A stretch of 64,000 bases of DNA from positions 80,135 to 144,134 of the forward strand of contig JANQBS010000092.1 in the NCBI GenBank assembly GCA_033085395.1, in the 5' to 3' direction. Positions 37,540 through 48,469 of the stretch are shown piece after piece. Source of the DNA: Xanthoparmelia taractica (lineage: Eukaryota; Ascomycota; Lecanoromycetes; Lecanorales; Parmeliaceae). The first letter of the stretch is position 1, and every line of letters begins with the position of its first letter. The notes beneath the pieces are model-generated. The model made no database searches and was not told where the DNA came from. It worked only from the letters and a program-made list of their open reading frames with translations. The translations under genes and the position numbers were made by a program.

Positions 37540-39169
37540 GCGGATACAGAGTCCTTAATATGAATAAATTGAGATAAGGTGGACAGGAGGTTGCGAACTT
37601 TCCACAAAAGTGTGTTTGGCAGAGGGTGGTGCTGCAAATGGATTATTTTTACAATGCTTCTACGAAACGAGTGGACTGACTTACTTTACAGACGTGGGTC
37701 ACTCTATAATATGATACATGCTGGTACTATCGTACCACTGATCAGCCTTTTGGCCTTGTGGCGTACGGCTCCCAGCCATTGCTTAACGGTGAGACGGCGC
37801 TTGAGTACTTATGGCCTTAGTTTCTGCAGTGGTTGAAAATCATGACGGTTGCAGCAACTAAAATGGAGAGGGACCCGGCAGCTTTACATATATATCATGG
37901 CTAGATAGACTAAGGTCTTTCTCTCACAATACCAAAATTATGGAACAATTAGCACAGATGCGAAAAGAGGGATACAGCCACTGTCTCGCGCTTTGAAAGA
38001 TCCTCGCCCAAATGGAAAGGGGTTGCTGGCCTTCGTTCTCTTTATTTCGAATCCGATCGTCAACTCTTCCATAAGGTGCTCGTTCGGAATATACATGTTT
38101 TGTCAGCGATGTTTTAGAGAAAGCGGACGTACACTGTGCGATTACAACCGCCAATACATGTATATCCAGAGTACACACAGAGGAATTGCAGCTGTGCAAC
38201 TCGAGAATCACTGATGAACCCTTGAATGATGCTCAGATAATGAAGAAAGTCGATGGCACAGCCCACCGGGCAGACTCTAAGCACTGTAGTGGCGAGCGAA
38301 TATGATTTCAGCGATTGTATTAAAAGAGCCTTGAACGAAAACGCAGAAGATGCATTCTTCCTTAGAGAAAGCATTCCCTAGACGAAACAGGGTTAGGGGA
38401 GACCTTGACCATGATACACCCTGACCATTCTCGACTCGTGTAATTGATTGCTGCAAGCATATTCACTGTTCGGTCAAGTGCCGTAATGATGAATGACATT
38501 GATCCGAGAGCAAGGACTGGCGCACTGCTTCCCCTGAGAGGTCTGGAATTGACGCCTTGTGTATTTGCGTAGCGAGAACACTGTCAAATAGCAGAAGGTT
38601 TAGTCCTCCCATTGCCACTATCCTGGGATTCTTCTTTCGGTTTCTCGAACAGCACAGAGACCAGAAGATCAATTAGTGCAAGCGTTTAGCCCCCCCCCCT
38701 TCACAATCCCACCCACAAGTGAAGGGACTCTTTCCTAAAGTGATTAAGCAATCAATCATGAGGAACGAACGAGCCACAAGTCGCCCTTCTGCTCTGCAAT
38801 ACCAAAACTGCACGGGCGACATTGACCGATCTCAGGGATTTCGGCACAGTTGAATAAGTTTTTAAGGTCCAGTTTTGCCTTCCAAATTAACGGTTCAATC
38901 GTCACACAGATTTAAGCGTGGTTCTTGTACCTTTCGATACACCATAAAAACCGATAAATCGAGATCAAAAGGTCAGATGAGGACCGACACCCTCAACTTT
39001 CTGTCCCACGACATATTATCAAATTCGGGAGCGTCACAATACACGCCCACTGAAACGAGCCTTAAGGCATCTTCGATAGCTTGAAGGAACTCCAAAGTTC
39101 CAGTGAGATATCTCGCCAAGGCATTAAGCGCAAGGCGGCTTCGTTTTACCAATCCAATTTCATACCTTC
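37540..39169. other. Intergenic region, no gene recognised
   Basis: Contains short open frames without motifs and a run of ten C at 38690-38699. The right end adjoins the dehydrogenase pseudogene and may hold its decayed 3' end. Confidence 0.45.
38690..38699. repeat. C10 homopolymer
   Basis: Ten consecutive C residues. The count is prone to sequencing error. Confidence 0.8.
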
Positions 39170-39776
39170 TCGACGGCCCCGCCCCTCTCCTTCAATTCCA
39201 TAACCATTCTCTTCCCAATACTGCTGAGGGCGGCTTTGGAAGCGCGGTAGGCTTATGAACCGCCGGAGCTATTATCTGCAATGCTGCTAACGCGAGGGAA
39301 ACGAGGCTGATACGATGTTGTGGAGAGAGAAGAAGGGAAGGGAGTAGTGCTTAAGTCAGGAAAAGGGCCCCGATCATTTTGGTAGAGAATGTACGGAGAA
39401 GAATACTGTGCGTGGTGTTTCCCAGAGTATCTAGCTCATAAGGAGCCATGATGCCTGATCAACGAAAATCGAGGTACTGAGGTGCAACATACCGGCAATG
39501 TTCAGAATGAGATCCGCCCGCTTTCCCTCAAAAGCTCTTGACGAAGGCTTCAATTGGAAGTTCGCACCTCAGATTGCACTGATGGGTCTGACATCCAAGG
39601 CTCTTCATGTTTTCTTCCCCAGTCAGATGCACTGCGTGAACTTCGTAAACCTGAGATTTTCTTGAGATTCAGTACAAGAGTCGCTATATGAGTAGGCAAT
39701 GGAACTCTCGAACAAAGATCTCGGGGAAGGCATGGCGAACGCCCTGGTCGCTCCCTGTCACCACCGCTGTCGGCAT
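39170..39776 (-). pseudogene. Short-chain dehydrogenase/reductase pseudogene
   Basis: Three pieces of an SDR fold lie in order but in different frames. From the ATG at 39776 comes MPTAVVTGSDQGV (the nucleotide-binding TGxxxGxG start, with a glycine lost), then a stop. Next come VHLTGEENMKSLG and, one base out of frame, FEGKRADLILNIAG, the NNAG-like motif. Further on, VSSIADNSSGGS is followed by TAA (39255-39253) and then AYRASKAALSSIGKRM, the catalytic Ser and YxxxK. The piece ends with TGA at 39172-39170. At least two stops and two frame changes make a working protein impossible. The order and spacing of motifs match the C-factor-like SDR group of about 240 residues. Confidence 0.75.
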
Positions 39777-40109
39777 GTTCTCGCACACTGGTTAAAGACC
39801 CTAATATCTGCTCCTGACTCTCTTTCTGTTTCGGCTTGTTCATACCCTATGTCCAAGATCGACGGATTCCGTCATTGTCGGAAGGAACGCTAGCGGCAAC
39901 AGGTGCGTCCAAAAACATGGGAGAAAGGTCGGCGTGTATTGGAACTGATGTATTAGTAAACAAAGAGTCACAAGATTGTGGTTAGCCAAGAGATAAGTTT
40001 TAGGACGCTTGTGGTGAGCAAGTGAGTTTCATTTCTTTGGGCTTTCGGTCTACCTCTCGTGCAAGCTACTTGCAAAGTGGATTCACAGCTTCTTGAAACG
40101 CTATCAAGC
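39777..40109. other. Intergenic between the SDR pseudogene and RPL4
   Basis: RPL4 3' region. Nothing else is recognised. Confidence 0.45.
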
Positions 40110-41402
40110 TCAATTTTCATGCAAGACCTTTGCAAATGAATCGGCTGCTCTCTCCGGCTTACCATCCTCAAGCCTTTTCGAACCCAGTTTTCCCTCACTG
40201 AAGGCCTTGGCATAGGGGTTTAGTCGCAACAGCACTTGCTTGTTCTTCAGAGGGTTCTTCTTCTGTACACCGGCACGCTTTGTCTTGGCCTCTCCCTTAG
40301 CTGGGCGCACAACGGCCTGTACTTCCGACGAGTTGATCAGGCGGCTGATATCAGCGTTGTGGACGACATTTGAGGGAAGCAAGAAGTCTTTCTTCAGCGC
40401 CGACGGGGTAGTCGTAGATCCATATATCTCATCCAAGGCCGCGAAAGCGGAAGAGGTCCAGACAATGAAGCGTCCAAGGTGGCCACCTGGTGCAAGTTGT
40501 AGAAGGTTGAGGGCGAAAACAGAAGACGTCTCGACCCCTGGAATGTTGCGAAATGCACGGACGAGCTCCTTGCCATCTTCATCTGGGTGGTAGACAATCA
40601 ACGGACCGCGACGCTGCCGGTGGCGACGACCCCGAAGCTTTCCTTTTCCGGCACGAAGTTTGCGAGATGCACGGACTTTGCTAACATCTGGACCTGCACC
40701 AACGGCTGTTAGAAGCTTGATCGCTGCTGAAGTCTTGGCAATAGCGGCTCCTTCGAAGGCTTTCGAGGCGATGACCAGGGGCACTTCTGGTACGGTAGAG
40801 ATTTGATGACCGCGCGCGAGGAGAAGGGAGGGGACGGAGGACGCAGCCAAAGCAGAGGTGGTCGCGAAGCGCCTGCAAGCATATCAATATCATCTCTCCA
40901 TAGAAGTTAGTGTCTCCAAGACATACTTTTGTCCCAGGTTGATCTTTTGATGCCACTTTCTCCAGACCTTGGTGGGTGCGAACATACGGCCCGAACGACA
41001 CATGTTTCCAAAAGCAGCTTGACCAGCACGGTGTGTACCTCCTCCTGAGACACGTGGAATACGGGCAACAGCGCGACCTAAGAAAGGTCAATGTCAGCCC
41101 TCCTTTGTGCTTAGATACAAACTGTAGATTTATAGCTCACCAGTTCCCCAGGACTCAGCCGAGGTTTGATGGCCGGCTTTCTCGCTCACAGCATACGGCT
41201 GTCTCTTGTTCTTAGCCATCCCAGCGTGTACTGTCCTGAGCTGTCGTCAATTTCTTCATTGGGTGTGCTTTTGATTAAGTAAAGTGCCTTACTGAACGAT
41301 GTCTGGTCGAATTGGTGCTTTGAACACGGCAGGTAGCGGGTGGGTAGACCCACTGGGAGTACCATCATGCGAGGCAATGGTGACCGTCGGACGTGTCGCC
41401 AT
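40110..41402 (-). CDS. rpl4: 60S ribosomal protein L4 (uL4)
   Basis: Core protein of the large cytosolic ribosomal subunit. Exons 41402-41293, 41235-41141, 41077-40927 and 40872-40110 give 372 residues, the usual fungal length. The protein starts MATRPTVTIASHDG. PLPAVFKAPIRPDIVQ-TVHAGMAKNKRQPYA spans intron 1. ESWGTG-RAVARIPRVSGGGTHRAGQ, the uL4 loop, spans intron 2. WRKWHQKINLGQK-RFATTSALAAS spans intron 3. Basic GKGKLRGRRHRQRRGP lies near residue 220, and the C-terminal extension KNKQVLLRLNPYAKA is eukaryote-specific. All four junctions keep frame and use GT/AG. It is divergent from the METTL25-like gene with about 200 bp between start codons. Confidence 0.97.
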
Positions 41403-41601
41403 CGTTGTTGAGATGGTTTGTCACAGCTTCGTTGGTTGTGCTGTGGGCTTCGCTCATTTTTGGTTGTGGGCGGTATTAAAATGCGCTAGCTGTAAGCGCT
41501 TAGCAGGGATCTAGGCGAGAGGTCGCCAAGCCCGAGCTTTCTCCCATCCATTAATGAGCAATATCGAAATTACCTTTCATTGCGATTGAAGGACACTTGA
41601 A
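41403..41601. promoter_or_regulatory. Divergent promoter between RPL4 and the METTL25-like gene
   Basis: 199 bp between two start codons. An upstream ATG on the RPL4 side would open a frame overlapping the RPL4 start if the transcript begins that far up. No known ribosomal-protein promoter motif was recognised with confidence. Confidence 0.45.
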
Positions 41602-43380
41602 ATGACAGTGGAATGTCCGTTACCTCTCAACCCCGGATTTGACAGCGCTGAGGCTTATGTGGAATCTTTGCTTTCATTTGTCACGTCTTCGGAACTCTTC
41701 CAAAATCTCTGTGGTGGTGTGCATATACTAGATTTCTTGACGAAAGAGCCTGCTCTCTACAGCACCGTTCTTCCAGAAGAATGGAGAAATTGGTTCCTAT
41801 TGCATGACATCCCTACCATCCTCGACCTTTTCATGAAGGAAGACGATCATCTTCTCGAATCGCTCACAAGTTCGATAGATACACTACCCACAGAAAGGAA
41901 AGGCACAAACTCTACCTGGCGGGATGGCCCATGCCCTCCTAAAAGTTTGCTGGAGTATATTCAAGCGATCCGTGGCCATGCACTGAATCGAGATTTCCAC
42001 CCTCTTGATGCACCGTCGTCCGTGGGCCCTGATCCCCTTCCTAGACATGTAGCGGTGGGGATGAAGCCCAAGAAGATTCACGAAGTTGAGAGTTTTGTCA
42101 CGTATATCAATGGCCTGATCGCTAAGATTGAGGCCAATGAGGGCCATGAGATTACACATATTGTTGACTTTGGTTCAGGTCAGAATTATCTTGGTCGAGC
42201 CCTGGCGAGTTCACCGTATAATAGACAGGTGATAGCCCTAGAAAGCAAAAAGCTCAACATCGTGGGAGCCAAAAGTATGGATATAATGGCTGGATTGGCC
42301 GAGAAGGAAAAGATCATGCGCAATAAAAAGCAGTATAGAATGTGCTCTTCTCAAGAAGGAAAACTATGCCCTAGTAGCAGCTCGCCAGCGCCAGTAAATG
42401 ACAGTATCCACAGCTCCTTCGATCGAGCGAGCGTGGACAAAAGCACAGGCAAAATCCAGTACGTCGAGTCGTTCGTTCAGAGTGGAGACCTATCAGCAGT
42501 CGTACACAAGATCATATGTACCCCCAATGGTATAAAAAAACTGGATCCACGGTTAATGGTCATATCGCTGCATTCCTGCGGCAACCTCCTGCACCACGGA
42601 CTGCGGTCCCTGATCCTCAACCCGTCCGTCAAAGCTGTGGGAATGGTAGGCTGCTGCTACAACCTTCTAACGGAGCGGCTTGGCCCTCCCACATACAAGT
42701 TGCCATCCTTACGTTCCTCCAATCTGCGTCTCGACGCCACCTCATCGGCATGCGATCCGCATGGCTTCCCTATGTCGGAAAGGCTTGCTAGGTACCAGCA
42801 CGAGGATGGTCAGGGTATACGCCTGAACATTACAGCGCGGATGATGGCCGTTCAAGCGCCCGAGAATTGGACTGTTACGGAATGCGAGTCCTTCTTCACA
42901 AGACACTTTTATCGAGCCTTGCTCCAAAGAATATTACTGGACCGTGGTATCGTCGGAAAGCCAATCGGAGACGGTGACGTAGGTGGTGGGAGTCCTTGCG
43001 GCTGGACTGGAGCAGGTCCAGCCCTCACGATTGGCTCCCTGCGCAAAGCTTGCTATTCTTCCTTCACGGCCTATGTACGTGGAGCGACCACGAAATTAGC
43101 GGACGATCAAAAGCGCGGTAGCGAGATACAGAGACGAATGGAAGAATTGACCGATGAGGACATTTCGCGCTATGAAGAGAGCTTCAAGGACAAGAAAAAA
43201 GAACTGAGCATTGTATGGAGCTTGATGGCCTTCAGCGCAAGCGTTGCCGAGTCGTGTATTGTGGTGGATAGGTGGCTGTATCTCAAGGAGCAGGCGGAAG
43301 TCAGAGAATGCTGGGTAGATACCGTATTCGACTACAAGCAGAGTCCACGAAATCTGGTAGTGGTGGGGATCAAGAAATGA
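41602..43380 (+). CDS. METTL25/RRNAD1-type SAM-dependent methyltransferase
   Basis: A single exon of 592 residues. The methyltransferase core (Methyltransf_32 type) starts near residue 155 with KKIHEVESFVTYINGL. It has SAM motif I HIVDFGSGQNYLGRALA near 186, then VIALESKKLNIVGAKSMD. The second conserved block is LMVISLHSCGNLLHHGLRS near 318, followed by VGCCYNLLTERLG. The C-terminal half contains ARMMAVQAPENWT, HFYRALLQRILLD and SFTAYVRGA, as in METTL25-family proteins. The family includes proteins linked to rRNA or ribosomal-protein methylation, but the substrate here is unknown. Head-to-head placement with RPL4 is suggestive of co-expression only. A variable insert of low complexity lies near residues 255-280. 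Confidence 0.88.
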   Translation: MTVECPLPLNPGFDSAEAYVESLLSFVTSSELFQNLCGGVHILDFLTKEPALYSTVLPEEWRNWFLLHDIPTILDLFMKEDDHLLESLTSSIDTLPTERKGTNSTWRDGPCPPKSLLEYIQAIRGHALNRDFHPLDAPSSVGPDPLPRHVAVGMKPKKIHEVESFVTYINGLIAKIEANEGHEITHIVDFGSGQNYLGRALASSPYNRQVIALESKKLNIVGAKSMDIMAGLAEKEKIMRNKKQYRMCSSQEGKLCPSSSSPAPVNDSIHSSFDRASVDKSTGKIQYVESFVQSGDLSAVVHKIICTPNGIKKLDPRLMVISLHSCGNLLHHGLRSLILNPSVKAVGMVGCCYNLLTERLGPPTYKLPSLRSSNLRLDATSSACDPHGFPMSERLARYQHEDGQGIRLNITARMMAVQAPENWTVTECESFFTRHFYRALLQRILLDRGIVGKPIGDGDVGGGSPCGWTGAGPALTIGSLRKACYSSFTAYVRGATTKLADDQKRGSEIQRRMEELTDEDISRYEESFKDKKKELSIVWSLMAFSASVAESCIVVDRWLYLKEQAEVRECWVDTVFDYKQSPRNLVVVGIKK

Positions 43381-43501
43381 ATGTAGCCTATATCAGACCC
43401 TGAGATCATCGGCTTGATATCAAGCAGATCACAGCAATTCCTGGCTCCTCATTGCCCTTCCCTTTGGTTACAAATGTTTGTCATCTCATGCCACGGAGCT
43501 T

Positions 43502-44098
43502 TCACAGCTTCTCCCCTTGTATCGTAGCCAGGACCTTCCTCCTCTGCTTCATATTCCGGAATTCCAGAAACCAGACCCCCTGCCAGGTCCCTGTTGCAAG
43601 CTTCCCATTCGATATTGGTATAGTCACGCTCGCGCCTATCAAAGATGACTTGATATGTGCCTACCACATCACCGAATCAGCCATCTGCCCTCAGGTAGTA
43701 GAATGGAGACCGATTTACCGGCATGTCGTCGCTCCCCTCTGCATCGTGCCTGTATAATCCTTTTCCAGCTGCTCATGCAACTCGTTAGACATGAATTAGA
43801 AATGCTTTCGTTACCTCGATTCGAAGCGTTGTTTGTTCTTCGCTATTCAGCTTTCCAGCGCACCTTTGTCTTCTTTCACTATCCCGTCCAACGCATCACT
43901 CATATCCGCCCGCACATCATCGTCCCAATTCTCATTCATTGAAAGTGCACAGCTCGTATGCTGAAGGAAAAGGTGCAGTAGTCCGCATTTTATGCCTGAT
44001 ATCTGCGGAAGCGAGGAAGTAATATGGTCTGTGATAAGGTGCGAGCCTCGACCGAGGGAAGGGAGTATTAGATGTTGCTGGGTGTAGGTGGTCGCCAT
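43502..44098 (-). CDS. YjbQ/UPF0047 family protein
   Basis: Small protein of the YjbQ family, widespread in bacteria and archaea, with reported thiamin-phosphate synthase activity for some members; the fungal role is unclear. Exons 44098-43864, 43759-43719 and 43660-43502 give 144 residues. The diagnostic pieces join across both introns: GLLHLFLQHTSCALSMNENWDDDVR, then DALDGIVKEDKG-LYRHDAEGSDDMP-AHIKSS, then ASVTIPISNGKL and GTWQGVWFLEFR, ending ATIQGEKL. The conserved Thr/Ser/Cys (HTSC), the RHDAEG and the AH after DDMP are all present. The middle exon is only 41 nt. It converges with the METTL25-like gene 121 bp away. Confidence 0.9.
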
Positions 44099-44679
44099 GG
44101 CTGGGCAAGTCTCTGGGCCACTGGATCGGTAGACTAGAACGAAGGTTTAGAAGTAAGGTTAAGACGAAGTAAAGGAGTTGGAGAAAGAAGCAATGCGCAT
44201 AAGGATACCTGAGGTAGTCAACGGTGCTCTTGTGTCAATCACGTTTTTACGGCAGGCTTAAATGACTAAAGCGCACTTTGTCTCTTCAGATGCACAACAA
44301 GCAAGGGAAAACAGGCTTTGAATGGAAACGTGATCGTTATTATGCGATCAGATAGACTACTGCTATTGGAGGTGTCTGGCCAGGTGTGTACTGGAGTAAT
44401 GTAAGCCAGATGATATCACATCGTCTAACAAGCCCGCTGCTTATCAATAGCAATCAACTTCTGTCCTTCCCGACTAGTCCAGCATCCACCAGCAGAATTT
44501 ACAGCATATCTATCGACTGTCTCCATCAAGATGTGACGTGCATGATCCATGCGAGCTACCGGCTGTGGACTCGGAATTTGCTGACAAGATGTTCGAGCAA
44601 TCTATGAACACCTAATATCAGCCAGCGGCTCGTAGCCAGCCAAAGGGAATAGGGCGCCACCGTTGAATCTTTTCGTACC
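44099..44679. other. Intergenic, nothing recognised
   Basis: Promoter of the YjbQ-family gene and 3' region of the orphan gene. No element recognised. Confidence 0.45.
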
Positions 44680-45488
44680 TTAATCCTTTGAGTGGCGAAT
44701 CCAGTACGGGTAACCAGTGGGACCGTAGGCCCAGTGGCCGGGAGTGAGGCTGTTCATAATCGTGTTGACAGTACGCACGGAATGGCTACCATCCAGCTCG
44801 CGACAAACGTACTCATTGTCGGGAGAAGCACCCTGGGGAACAAGCTGGGCCTCGTTGAAGCCTCCATGGCTCTGAGCGCGGGAAATGTTACGGTCATTGA
44901 CCTGTTGTGCGGTGAGCCCTTGATAATATTTACCGTTGGCGGGCTCGGCAGCTGGCTGGGATGAGTAGAACTGGATGTGGGCAGATTGTGAACCACCTGG
45001 GTAGTACATAGGAGCTGGTGAAGTCTACGAAAGTGATGTTAGCTCAATTAACAAAGGTTTCTCGATTAAAACAGGTGTAAAGCAGAAAATGACGGAATAC
45101 ATGAAGGGATTGGTGCAGAGGTTGGGTCTCTCCACAGACTGCTGGCGGCTGGCTGATGGTAATTTCTTACAGTGTTGGCGTAAGATGGACTGCAGACAGC
45201 CTGTTGGCTCCAATTGGATGAAAATGAAACTGACGCAGTGGGAGCTGCTTGCTGCTGACGGGTTTCGGCAGCGCTAGAGGCGACCGGTTGATAGATGTAA
45301 TGGTGACCCGTGTTGGAGAAGGGAGCAGTGGCAGGAGGGTTCGTCCAGGGATTCCACCCGTCTGACTGCTGGGTAGATGGAGTCGAAGGCTGAGGGTTTG
45401 TCCAAGGATTGGTGGCGGCTGGCGGCTGGTGAGGTTTCATTCCTCCTGCTGGATGGTAGGTGAATTGCTGGCTCATGTCGAAACCCAT
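44680..45488 (-). CDS. Conserved-looking orphan protein, Pro/Gln/Trp-rich N terminus
   Basis: Exons 45488-45171 and 45024-44680 give 220 residues, joined in phase 0 (GTAAGA...TCGTAG). The N-terminal 100 residues are Pro/Gln/Ser/Asn-rich and contain two copies of NPWTNP about 20 residues apart. The C-terminal third looks folded: EYVCRELDGSHSVRTVN, then IMNSLTPGHWAYGPTGYPYWIRH. From memory this segment resembles the C terminus of short hypothetical proteins in other ascomycetes, but I know no function. No signal peptide or membrane segment. Nearly 3 kb of gene-free DNA lies upstream, which is long for this window and is often seen before regulatory genes. Confidence 0.7.
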
Positions 45489-48469
45489 TGCGAAATGGCC
45501 TCTGAAGGTGACGTGGAGACCACGACAGTTGATTTACCAATCTTAGAGGAGAAGAAAGGTTTTTGTGGTTGATGATGTAAGATGGTGTGAAGGGAAGGGA
45601 AGGGAGGAAGGGGAAGGGAAGTGAAGGTAGTCGGAAATCAAATTGCAGGAAAGTGGTGTCGACTCACGATGGGCTGAAGATTGAGCTGATCCGACACAAG
45701 GACATAGTTCTTTTTCACCTTCTCCTTCTCCTTTTTCTCTTCTTTCTTCTCAGGCGGAGGGTCCTCAAGGAACACGTCTGCAACTGAAAAGCAACACATA
45801 ACTTCTAGTCGTGGTGCTAACGTGAGCTTTGATAATGTTAGAAGCTTGATCAAAGTCAGAATCACGCGGGATCGGAGATTTGCTGTTAGATTGTGAGAGA
45901 GCCAAGGGGCCTGTTCCAATTAAAGCCCATGTGTTTCATCATCATCTGATGTTCTAATTGAGCAGACGGGCTACGCGGGGAAGGGACCCTCGACTTTTGA
46001 TCCGTTTCTCTTCACTTGGTAGAGTCAGAACACTTTACAGTGGTAGATACGGATTCTCGATCCCCGAGCTCATACTCGGCAGGAATCGTAAGATCCCGCT
46101 TTCAGCGAATGGAGCAAAGGGGATACTCAACTGATTCTACTCTTACGGAATAAAAGTGACAAACGCTGACGCTCACCTGAAGAGATTGCGGACAGATGGT
46201 GGCAGAGAAGCAAATTGGTTGATGATCAGTCTGTGAATACGCATTTGTCACTGTCCTCACTGGTTGAGGTACTTCGCAGGACATTGTTGTCGTGATCACT
46301 TTCTAGAATACTACTTAGCTTCGCTATCTTACTGGTAAGCTCTCAGCAATTCATACTTGACAAGTAGATACTCAAATCTAAGAATTCTCAAGTCTGCTTG
46401 GATCTTGGTCGGCTCTGGTCAAGGAACAGAGAATTTCTCCGATCATAACGTTACATTTATACGGCATGCGTTGCCTCGAATGCCGTAGCAAGCCCAGTGC
46501 AGCTTCTGCTATCCGGATCTGCGAGCGGCCAATGATAGATAAATGTTAATCAAGTTCAAGACGCCTTACCGCGTACTCCAGAGGAGCCATGACGAGGAGC
46601 AGACTCGCTGCAAGAGAAAGGAGTAGTTGCTGCGTTGCAATATCGGCACGAGAAAAAAGGATTGGTCTCTGCGAATCCCTAACCTGAGACTGGTGTGACC
46701 AATTGATTCCCATCCCTTTGTTTTTATTCTGGGGTGAGGTATAGCGTCAATTACAGATGTCACCCAATTCCACATTTTTGTTTAATGATACAGCTGCAGT
46801 TTACTGGCAAATGCCAAGGCCGACAAGCGCGCGATAATCGCATCCAAATTCGAATCAGCCTTACAGAAATTGAAGCCTCGTACAATGTTCCAATCTGCTG
46901 GCTAGTGAAGGCGCAGTGAACGGATAATTGCCTCCAAAAGCGCCTTCCTGTAGGACTTTGGTAGCTATGGCAGTGAGGCGATGAGCCTCTTCGTTACACG
47001 ATCAATCTTGTTCTTCCACCCGCGAAAGCGCTATCAGCACATAGCACACATCTTGGATCAGGAATCGCATGACTGCTTATTTTCTTCGACGGAGCCGTCA
47101 ATGATGTATGGCTAGACGTATCTCTTAGTGGCCTTTGCTGTCTTACTGACCTGTTCATGGCGAGAGTAGGGCCATGGGAGTGCAAGAGAGTGCAAGAGGG
47201 TGACAGAACCTCGAGTCCTGGGACATGTCTTGGAATGACTTACTCTCCAAACAGAGTTAAACGCCTCGAACTTCCCCTCAAGATACAACACTGACTGTGA
47301 GGTCGTCGTGTAGGCCTCGAGCATCACGTACATTGGCTATTGGCTATGTTGGGGTTTTGACTAGCGTCAGAAGCGTGGGCCTCAACTTTAGGCCAGTCTA
47401 TGACTCTTCTCCATTTTCATATACTACTGCCGTAACCTTTTCGTTCTTCTGGACTTCCAGCCCTCAATACACTCGTGGCCGCGGAGCTATCTTCTGCTTC
47501 GTCTTTTACCCACTTCTCGAAGTGCCTGGCAAGTTTGGTTCTACTAAGGTGGCGGAAATACAGGCGCGGAGAAGACATTGTGCAAGACGAGATTTAGACT
47601 GTAGATAGCCCAAGTATCGAATGAGTGTGACCAGCGGCTTTGTCCCCTTCCCAAAGTGGCAGTCTGACATGCCTCCATCATTGTGGTTACATTCATTAAC
47701 TTTTGTCTCAGCTTCTCACGGAGGAGTTGGAGAGCCTGAAGACTCGAGTATGGTAGCTTAGATGTACATGTAAGTGGATATGATATGGGACTACAGAGGC
47801 GCAGTCGGTTTCGCCACACTTTCAGCCACCACAACCTTTTCTCAAACGTCCTTCTTTTCCGCCTTCCAAACGTCTCCCGCATCCACATGCAATCATGCAT
47901 CCTGCATTTTCGTAAGACGGTCTTGGGCAGAAGTTCGGGGAGCTGGGTCGGAAGTTGAAGAGGCCAATAGAAAAGCTAGGCTATGCCTAGGTCAGGTCTA
48001 ATGGACTTTGGCCCGCTGCCTGGCCCATGGCTTACTTTTGAACACTGCCAACGAATACGCATCATTCAGCTGCAACAGGCCGAAGCTACCATGGGGCCTC
48101 AGAAGCATCGCCCTCCCCTGCATGATCGTTAATACTTCGACGTCGCATGATTGATTGATTGCATTAGCTGGACTGTCAGTCTCTTTTTGACTTTCCCTGC
48201 ACGTGACTCATCATGGTTGGAGGGCTCACGGTTTGCCTCTGAGACATTTGAATCCTTTGCTGCGCCCCTCATCCATGCGCTTTCCGTTCACTTCTGACTT
48301 GATAAAAGAATCCACCGTTCCCACATCTCCTTGCTAGACTTTCACTTTGTTCTTCTTTCACCCTGGAAGCTAGCCTTGGCTCGAGAAGATATTGAAGCAT
48401 AACAGACACAGCTCGTCCAGTGAGACTACAGGCCAGTCACTACGTCCACAGAGCCTTCTTTGGCCTGAC
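45489..48469. other. Long divergent intergenic region, no gene recognised
   Basis: 3 kb between the orphan gene and the BCS1-like gene, both transcribed outward. A purine tract lies at about 45588-45630 and a pyrimidine tract at about 45710-45750. Several open frames (for example minus 47900-47544) show no domain. Long 5' UTRs or a noncoding RNA are possible. Confidence 0.4.

Noticed and set aside
47544..47900. 118-codon open frame on the minus strand
   Set aside because: No domain and no partner exon; composition is compatible with chance.
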